NCBI GenBank assembly: GCA_937875885.1
Contig: CALEIO010000005.1
Location: forward strand, 1-7,992
Source of the DNA: an uncultured Clostridia bacterium
Lineage (GTDB): Bacteria > Bacillota > Clostridia > Oscillospirales > Acutalibacteraceae
Reading direction: 5' to 3'
Length of the DNA stretch: 7,992 nucleotides
A model generated the notes under the pieces. The model ran no database searches. It saw only the letters and a program-made list of their open reading frames with translations, and was not told where the DNA came from. A program made the position numbers and the translations under genes. Of the stretch, positions 1 through 4,229 are shown piece by piece; the first letter of the stretch is position 1; each line of letters opens with the position of its first letter.

Positions 1-428
1 CCTGCACCGATTGCAGCTGCCATGGGCTCTTCGATAAGCTCAATGTCCTTGCCGCCTGCTTCTCTTGCAGCGTCCTCAACAGCGTTCTTCTCTACCTCTG
101 TAACACCTGAAGGAATACAGATTACGATTCTGGGACGGGAGAAGAAGTTGGAACGAACAGTTTTTCTGATGAAGTGCTTGAGCATAGAAGCGGTGATCTG
201 GAAGTCAGCAATAACGCCGTCCTTAAGAGGGCGAACAGCTACGATGGAGCCGGGAGTTCTGCCGATCATTTCTTTAGCCTGTGAACCTACTGCCAGAACT
301 GTATCGTTGCGGATATCAACTGCAACAACGGAAGGCTCTCTGAGAACGATGCCCTTCCCTTTCATAAAAACAAGTGTGTTAGCGGTACCAAGGTCGATAC
401 CGATGTCCTTTGTAAAGGAAAATAACAT
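1..428 (-). CDS. mreB: Rod shape-determining protein MreB (N-terminal part, cut by window edge)
   Basis: Actin-like ATPase that forms membrane-associated filaments and directs lateral cell-wall synthesis. The 142 codons present open with [20 protein letters not shown], where residues 8-20 are the phosphate-1 nucleotide-binding loop of the MreB/actin/Hsp70 fold. They continue with REPSVVAVD (about 31-39), [21 protein letters not shown] (about 59-79), [22 protein letters not shown] (about 106-127) and [12 protein letters not shown] at the cut edge. The PSGVTEVE stretch and IEEP favour MreB over the paralogue Mbl, though several MreB-type copies are common in Firmicutes. The start ATG (426-428) has the ribosome site AAAGGGG at 436-442, seven bases away. 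The rest of the gene lies beyond the left edge, so mreC/mreD neighbours cannot be checked. A dedicated promoter lies upstream. Nothing in the visible part looks damaged. Confidence 0.95.
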   Translation of the reverse strand, partial: MLFSFTKDIGIDLGTANTLVFMKGKGIVLREPSVVAVDIRNDTVLAVGSQAKEMIGRTPGSIVAVRPLKDGVIADFQITASMLKHFIRKTVRSNFFSRPRIVICIPSGVTEVEKNAVEDAAREAGGKDIELIEEPMAAAIGA

Positions 429-442
429 ATATTTGCCCCTTT

Positions 443-459
443 CTTGCGGTAAACGCAAA
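443..459 (-). promoter_or_regulatory. Small hairpin abutting the mreB ribosome site
   Basis: In the mreB leader, TTGCG (454-458 read on the minus strand) pairs with CGCAA (444-448) around a five-base loop. The stem ends one base before the AAAGGGG Shine-Dalgarno. It is short and may be chance. If it forms, it would sit beside rather than mask the ribosome site. Confidence 0.25.
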
Positions 460-514
460 AGCATAAGTTTTATTTATTGTTATATATATCTAATATTAGT
501 GCATTAGCTAAACA

Positions 515-543
515 ATTATACCCTATATAAAATCAGATTTCAA
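515..543 (-). promoter_or_regulatory. Predicted sigma-A promoter of mreB
   Basis: On the minus strand the -35 box TTGAAA (538-543) and a perfect -10 box TATAAT (515-520) are separated by exactly 17 bases. The expected start point near 508 gives a leader of about 80 bases. The promoter lies just after the dut stop codon, so mreB can be transcribed independently of dut. Confidence 0.75.
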
Positions 544-572
544 CCATAATTTATGTGAACTTTATGGGAAAT

Positions 573-1013
573 TTACTGTTTTCCGGTAGAGCCGAAGCCG
601 CCCTCGCCTCTTTCTGTGGAAGAAAGCTCATCAACCTCAACAACAGGCATAAGTGAAACAGGAGAAATAACCATCTGTGCTACTCTCTCTCCGGGAGAAA
701 CGGTGTACTCTTTGTTTGAAACATTGCAAAGACCCACACAAACCTCGCCACGGTAGTCCGAGTCGATAACACCGACGCCGTTTGCAAGGCAGATACCGTG
801 CTTGATGCCAAGTCCCGAGCGGGCAAAGATGTATGCAACATAGTCTGCGCTGGGAATTTCAATGGCGATGCCTGTAGGTACTACAAGGATTTCGCCGGGC
901 TTAATGGTTTTTGCTTCGTCAAGACAAGCAGAAAGGTCCATTCCTGCGGAGCCTTGAGTGGCGCGGAAAGGAACTTTTGCATCTTCTCTGAGTTTTTTGA
1001 TTTTAAGATTCAT
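573..1013 (-). CDS. dut: Deoxyuridine 5'-triphosphate nucleotidohydrolase (trimeric dUTPase)
   Basis: Hydrolyses dUTP to dUMP and pyrophosphate, which keeps uracil out of DNA and supplies dUMP for thymidylate synthesis. All five motifs of the homotrimeric dUTPase family are present in the 146 residues: AGMDLSA (23-29), ARSGLGIKHGI (64-74), ANGVGVIDSDYRGEV (77-91, with the expected catalytic Asp at 84 and uracil-stacking Tyr at 87), GERVAQMVI (108-116), and the flexible C-terminal RGEGGFGSTGK (135-145) that closes over the active site. Motif 2 has Ala where many members have Pro, a common variant. The reading frame stays open to a TTG at 1046, but that codon has no ribosome site. The ATG at 1013 has GAGG five bases upstream, and its product MNLKIKKL is the normal N-terminus. 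The gene lies 161 bases after the U32 gene and is 144 bases from mreB. I see no strong promoter or terminator of its own. Confidence 0.96.
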   Translation of the reverse strand: MNLKIKKLREDAKVPFRATQGSAGMDLSACLDEAKTIKPGEILVVPTGIAIEIPSADYVAYIFARSGLGIKHGICLANGVGVIDSDYRGEVCVGLCNVSNKEYTVSPGERVAQMVISPVSLMPVVEVDELSSTERGEGGFGSTGKQ

Positions 1014-1026
1014 ACCAACCTCGTTT

Positions 1027-1057
1027 CTTGCAAAATTAAAAATCAACTTGCAAAAAG
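1027..1057 (-). repeat. Direct repeat TTTTGCAAG upstream of dut
   Basis: Read on the minus strand, TTTTGCAAG occurs at 1049-1057 and again at 1027-1035, 22 bases apart and just before the dut ribosome site. Each copy contains the palindromic core TTGCAA. A two-turn spacing would suit a regulator binding one face of the DNA, but the sequence is simple and AT-rich, so chance is possible. Confidence 0.3.
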
Positions 1058-1113
1058 TTTATTATTTTCTTTTTAGATATTCCTTATTGGAAACATAATT
1101 TTTTTATTATTTC

Positions 1114-1140
1114 TTGAGGGAATTAAATATATTTCCTCAA
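1114..1140 (-). repeat. Inverted repeat (10-bp stem) between the U32 gene and dut
   Basis: TTGAGGGAAT (1114-1123) and ATTTCCTCAA (1131-1140) form a 10-bp stem, with one G-T/A-C position depending on the strand, around the 7-base loop TAAATAT. It begins about 35 bases after the U32 stop codon. No run of T follows on either strand, so it is not a standard intrinsic terminator. It could be a 3' mRNA-stabilising or processing structure, or a protein-binding site before dut. Confidence 0.45.
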
Positions 1141-1174
1141 AATAATTCTTTGAGAAACATTAAAGAAATGTTAA

Positions 1175-3241
1175 TTATTTAACACCTCTGTAATACAATC
1201 CACGGGTGAAATCCTCTGAATTGGGATGAGTACTTGAAAAAATCATAGAGTTTTCCACTTTTTCCACAGAGTTTTCCACAGTAAAACGGAAAATGTGGAA
1301 ATCAAGATTACAAAAGTCATTTATCTTATGCGGAATTAAAAGCGGAACACAGTTGAGTATTTCCGTGCAGTTTCCGTCACAAGTGAAAATGAATTTCTTG
1401 CCGAGCCTATCCTGCAAAATCTTGTGTTTGTTGCAGGATTTGCAACTGCCTTGTGTGGTGTAGCCGGGGCAGCAGCGGGTGAGCATCAGGGGCAGATAGC
1501 CGTAGGAGATGATTCCGCGGGGAAAACCTGTGCCCAGAGCGTTGATTTGCTCCTTTGTAAGCTCAAAGCTCAGTTCTGTGTCGGCAAGATCATAATCCTG
1601 CGCCCAGGTGAGAGAGGCTGTGTTTGCAATGTTGAGACCGAATCCACCGTGTACGGTAAATCCAAGCTCCTTTGCAAGGTACACAGTGCCGAGGTTTGAA
1701 GCCAGCACGTGAGTGACGCCTGCAGTTTTAAGACTGTTGAGAGCAGAGCGCACCTTTTCTTCTCTGCCGAACATTCCGCGGGGGATTTCAGCACCAACAG
1801 AGTAGCCTTCTTTTTTGAGTCGGATAAACTCGTCTGCAGGAGAATCAAAGGGAATAAATATAAACTGACAGGTTTTGAACTGTTCGGGGATATCTGTGTT
1901 GGTAAATCTTGCTCGCAGTAAGGGTGTTTGTGTACCACTTGACTTTGCGGGCAGAGTGAAATCTATTTTTTCGGGAACAGAGCGTGTGCAAACACTGCGC
2001 TTGAGAGAAAGTTCCTCCAGAGCCTTTCTGCGAAGCTCGTTGATTCCCGATGCGGGGATAGAGACATTTCCTCCGATGTTGCAATTTATCTTTTCCGGAA
2101 AGTAAGGTGTTCCTCCGCATTTTGAGAGGAGGGTTGATACCTTTTCTTCGGATAAAGGCAGATTTATAGCTTCTTCTGCTTTTGTGGTTCCTGTTATCAG
2201 AATTGTGTGGCTTCCGTCGCTGACAGAAAGGGTGGGGTACTCCCCTGTTACGGCTGTAAGTTCAAAGGTTATGGGTACGCGTGGAAGCTCATCTTTGTAA
2301 GAGTTGCGGATCTGGGACAGAAGCTTTTCTCCTGAAGAGATAACGTCTTCTTTGCGGCGGTAGCCAAACATATCTCCGCTACGTTTTCCCGTAAGGTAAC
2401 CGTCGGTGAATCCTGTGCGGGAGAAAACGCTTTCAAGATTGTGCCTTGTATTGTCGCAGACAAAGAAGTTGTCCCGCATTTCTTTGCAGGCACGTACCGC
2501 AGAGGATACATATTCAGGGCGCTTCATTCTTCCTTCAATCTTTGCGGAATGAACACCGATGTTTTCAAGTTCATTTATATATTCAACAAGGCTGTTGTCT
2601 TTAAGGCTCAGAGCGTGGTCGCTGCCACCATTCAGATTAAAAGGCAGACGGCAGGGCTGTGCACACATACCGCGGTTTCCCGAGCGGCCACCCAGCATAG
2701 CTGAAAAGTAGCATTGACCCGAAACACTCATACAGAGAGCTCCGTGTACAAACACCTCAAGCTCAATGGGGCAGGTTGCGGCAATTTCTTCGATTTCTTT
2801 AAGAGAAAGCTCGCGACTGAGCACAACTCTTGAAAAACCCATTTCATACAGAGCTTTGGCGCCCGAGGGGGTGTGTATGCTCATCTGGGTTGAGCCGTGG
2901 AGTCGCAGGTCGGGCAGGTGCTTTCTGAGAAGATAAGCAAGACCGATGTCCTGAATAATCACAGCATCTATGCCGAAAGAGTAAGCTTTGCGGATGAGTT
3001 CTACAGCAGACTCAAGCTCCGAGTCAAACATAAGGGTGTTGACGGTAAGGTAGGCTTTTACGCCGCGTACGTGGCAGTAAGCGATGGCATCTTTCAGCTC
3101 ATCCAAAGAAAAATTCTGTGCAGATGCTCTGGCAGAAAAGTCCTTTGCTCCCAGATACACAGCGTCTGCGCCGCTTCTTACAGCGGCAACAAGGCTTTCA
3201 AAAGAACCTGCAGGAGCAAGGATTTCTATTTTATTTTGCAT
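1175..3241 (-). CDS. U32 family peptidase-like protein with DUF3656 domain (RlhA-like)
   Basis: The 688 residues begin with the U32 barrel signature ILAPAGSFESLVAAVRSGADAVYLG (about 7-31). EVFVHGALCMSVSGQCYFS (162-180) matches the U32 signature, and C170, C177, C193 and C197 are the cysteines expected to hold an Fe-S cluster. Residues about 320-412, ending NELRRKALEELS, look like DUF3656. A second Cys-rich block follows GYLPLMLTRCCPG (581-593), with CKSC at 600-603. The protein ends with the family's FTRGLYYRGV. Despite the peptidase name, characterised members act on RNA: E. coli RlhA (YdcP), of similar length, is needed for 5-hydroxycytidine in 23S rRNA, and TrhP acts on tRNA. An RNA-hydroxylation role is therefore likely here but inferred. 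The start ATG has AAAGGAG eight bases upstream. zapA ends 48 bases before it with no terminator between, so the two are probably co-transcribed. The segment VENSVEKVENS (655-665) is encoded by repetitive DNA. Confidence 0.9.
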   Translation of the reverse strand: MQNKIEILAPAGSFESLVAAVRSGADAVYLGAKDFSARASAQNFSLDELKDAIAYCHVRGVKAYLTVNTLMFDSELESAVELIRKAYSFGIDAVIIQDIGLAYLLRKHLPDLRLHGSTQMSIHTPSGAKALYEMGFSRVVLSRELSLKEIEEIAATCPIELEVFVHGALCMSVSGQCYFSAMLGGRSGNRGMCAQPCRLPFNLNGGSDHALSLKDNSLVEYINELENIGVHSAKIEGRMKRPEYVSSAVRACKEMRDNFFVCDNTRHNLESVFSRTGFTDGYLTGKRSGDMFGYRRKEDVISSGEKLLSQIRNSYKDELPRVPITFELTAVTGEYPTLSVSDGSHTILITGTTKAEEAINLPLSEEKVSTLLSKCGGTPYFPEKINCNIGGNVSIPASGINELRRKALEELSLKRSVCTRSVPEKIDFTLPAKSSGTQTPLLRARFTNTDIPEQFKTCQFIFIPFDSPADEFIRLKKEGYSVGAEIPRGMFGREEKVRSALNSLKTAGVTHVLASNLGTVYLAKELGFTVHGGFGLNIANTASLTWAQDYDLADTELSFELTKEQINALGTGFPRGIISYGYLPLMLTRCCPGYTTQGSCKSCNKHKILQDRLGKKFIFTCDGNCTEILNCVPLLIPHKINDFCNLDFHIFRFTVENSVEKVENSMIFSSTHPNSEDFTRGLYYRGVK
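1248..1302. repeat. Cluster of DnaA-box-like TTTTCCACA repeats inside the U32 gene end
   Basis: TTTTCCACT (1251-1259), TTTTCCACA (1260-1268) and TTTTCCACA (1272-1280) lie on the plus strand, and the opposite-strand form ATTTCCACA lies at 1294-1302. Two plus-strand copies differ from the bacterial DnaA box TTATCCACA at one position. GAGTTTTCCAC recurs with a 21-base period (1248 and 1269), which is seven codons and gives the VENSVEK/VENS peptide repeat. The DNA is coding, so the repeat may simply reflect peptide duplication. Confidence 0.5.
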
Positions 3242-3289
3242 ATCCCCTACTCCTTTCTTTTGCAGATTCGGTGATATAAGAACTTTTGG

Positions 3290-3952
3290 TTAAATCAGGT
3301 CGTCAAAAATGCTGAACTGATGGTAAGGTGAGTTGTCTTCCCCGTTGTCCGCTTCAGGTGTGGGGTCGGGCTTTGCAACAGTTGCTGCAGGGGCAGGGTT
3401 TGCCACGGGGATAAAAGCAGTCTGGGGTTTGTTGTGTTTATTATTGTGCTTTTTGTTTTTATTGTCAGAGGAGAAGTTTTTGCCCACAAAGGCTGTCTGT
3501 CTTACGGGTGCAGTTGTGGTTTCCTGTTTTGTTATGGTTTGTGCAGGCGTTGCATCAGGAAGAGTTGCGTGTGCAGACTTGTTTTTTTCATCTGCTTTTG
3601 CTTCTGTTGAAGCGGCAGGCTTCGGACAGTCTGCAAGGGACTCCTTGAGGGTGCGGAGCTCTTTTTTTAATGCATCGTTTTCAGTGCGGAGCTTTTCGTT
3701 TGCGCTGAGGTAATCTTTCACCTGCTCACGGAGCACCTCCATCATCTGACGGAGCTTGGTTTCGTCGTCGCAGAAATTGAGTGCGGTGAGAATTGCACAA
3801 GCGTCTCTGTTGAGTTTGGGGTTATCCTTCTGAATACCTTTTATCATTACATCAATCTTTTCTCCGATGCCCATAACATACTCTGCAGAATCGGTGGTAG
3901 AGATTGAAAATCTTTGTCCTGCTACGAAGATAACTATGTTTTTCTTTTCCAT
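3290..3952 (-). CDS. zapA: Cell division protein ZapA with long low-complexity C-terminal extension
   Basis: ZapA binds FtsZ and cross-links its protofilaments in the division ring. Residues 1-60 carry the ZapA core: an N-terminal strand region (KKNIVIFVAGQRFSIS), then YVMGIGEKIDVMI and LNRDACAILTALNFCDD. The coiled coil runs from about 62 to 108. Typical ZapA proteins end near 85-110 residues, but this one continues to 220. The added tail is rich in Pro, Ala, Thr, Lys and Asn, contains QTAF twice (152-155 and 177-180) and KNKKHNNKHNK (165-175), and ends with the hydrophobic-acidic SPYHQFSIFDDLI (208-220). The frame is open to a GTG at 3982, but that GTG lies just past the -10 box and has no ribosome site. 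The ATG at 3952 has AAGGAAGG seven bases upstream and was chosen. It is followed by the U32 gene in the same direction. ZapA identity is well supported; the role of the tail is unknown. Confidence 0.88.
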   Translation of the reverse strand: MEKKNIVIFVAGQRFSISTTDSAEYVMGIGEKIDVMIKGIQKDNPKLNRDACAILTALNFCDDETKLRQMMEVLREQVKDYLSANEKLRTENDALKKELRTLKESLADCPKPAASTEAKADEKNKSAHATLPDATPAQTITKQETTTAPVRQTAFVGKNFSSDNKNKKHNNKHNKPQTAFIPVANPAPAATVAKPDPTPEADNGEDNSPYHQFSIFDDLI

Positions 3953-3974
3953 AACAAAGCCTTCCTTTTCATTT

Positions 3975-3983
3975 TTATCCACA
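3975..3983 (+). promoter_or_regulatory. Exact DnaA box TTATCCACA at the predicted zapA start point
   Basis: TTATCCACA at 3975-3983 matches the consensus DnaA box in all nine positions. It lies between the zapA -10 box (3987-3992) and the zapA ribosome site, overlapping the expected transcription start near 3980. Bound DnaA would be placed to affect zapA transcription. A single 9-mer can occur by chance, so function is not shown. Confidence 0.5.
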
Positions 3984-3986
3984 ATA

Positions 3987-4015
3987 ATTATAGTACAAAA
4001 AAATCATATAGAAAA
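3987..4015 (-). promoter_or_regulatory. Predicted zapA promoter (good -10, weak -35)
   Basis: On the minus strand TATAAT (3987-3992) is a perfect -10 box. The -35 position 17 bases upstream (4010-4015) reads TTTTCT, a weak match. The predicted start near 3980 gives a leader of about 28 bases before the ATG. The weak -35 suggests an activator may be needed or the promoter is weak. One arm of a long inverted repeat covers the -35 position. Confidence 0.5.
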
Positions 4016-4061
4016 GTAATATGTATAAATTGTAATTCACTTTTTATTTCGTTACTTTTCT
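4010..4061. repeat. Perfect 10-bp inverted repeat with widely spaced arms in the zapA-glgP control region
   Basis: AGAAAAGTAA (4010-4019) and TTACTTTTCT (4052-4061) are exact inverse complements separated by 32 bases. The arm centres are 42 bases apart, about four turns of DNA, so both arms face the same side of the helix. The left arm covers the zapA -35 position and the right arm lies about 63-72 bases upstream of the predicted glgP start. This geometry suits a shared regulator that bends or loops DNA, but no known family is recognised. Confidence 0.5.
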
Positions 4062-4074
4062 GTTACCGCAAAAA

Positions 4075-4108
4075 GGCGCATATTTTTCTTGCAATGGCGC
4101 AGATTTCG
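4075..4108 (+). repeat. Direct repeat GGCGCAnATTT bracketing the glgP -35 box
   Basis: GGCGCATATTTTT (4075-4087) and GGCGCAGATTTCG (4096-4108) agree at 10 of 13 positions and start exactly 21 bases apart, about two helical turns. The first copy is just upstream of the -35 box (4089-4094) and the second lies in the promoter spacer. A protein bound to both would overlap the polymerase footprint, which points to repression if the repeat is real. Confidence 0.4.
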
Positions 4109-4117
4109 TTGTATAAT
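4089..4117 (+). promoter_or_regulatory. Predicted sigma-A promoter of glgP
   Basis: The -35 box TTGCAA (4089-4094) and perfect -10 box TATAAT (4112-4117) are separated by exactly 17 bases. The expected start near 4124 gives a leader of about 106 bases. A second TATAAT at 4156-4161 lacks a matching -35 box and is probably not a main promoter. Confidence 0.75.
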
Positions 4118-4173
4118 TACACCATCTATTGGGTGGGTTTTGTTTAGATTATGTGTATAATCAACAAAAATCG

Positions 4174-4191
4174 ACAAGAAAACTTTCTTGT
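4174..4191 (+). repeat. 18-bp perfect palindrome in the glgP leader
   Basis: ACAAGAAA (4174-4181) and TTTCTTGT (4184-4191) are exact inverse complements around AC. The palindrome lies about 50 bases into the predicted leader and about 20 bases before the ribosome site. It could be a regulator's operator or an mRNA hairpin with a four-base loop. No U-run follows, so it is not a terminator. Confidence 0.5.
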
Positions 4192-4229
4192 GCCCGAGGC
4201 AGAGAGTTTTAGTATGAAGGAGAGCTTTT

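Noticed and set aside
22..507. 161-codon plus-strand frame opposite mreB
   Set aside because: It is the antisense shadow of a clearly conserved MreB sequence and has no family resemblance of its own.
544..567. CCATAA/TTATGG inverted repeat after dut as a terminator
   Set aside because: Only six AT-rich pairs with a 12-base loop and no T-run.
1014..1046. Longer dut starting at a TTG (157 residues)
   Set aside because: No ribosome site upstream of the TTG; the ATG at 1013 has one and gives the standard N-terminus.
3953..3982. Longer zapA starting at a GTG (230 residues)
   Set aside because: The GTG is only a few bases past the TATAAT box and at the predicted start of transcription, with no room for a ribosome site.
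4062..4075. Possible CcpA cre site near TGTTACCGCAAA
   Set aside because: At least four mismatches to the cre consensus, including conserved positions.
4120..4145. CACC/GGTG hairpin followed by TTTTGTTT as a glgP attenuator
   Set aside because: Only four pairs, and its 5' arm precedes the predicted transcription start, so it would not be in the RNA.
4156..4161. Second TATAAT as an additional glgP promoter
   Set aside because: No acceptable -35 box at 16-18 bases and no proper TGn extension.
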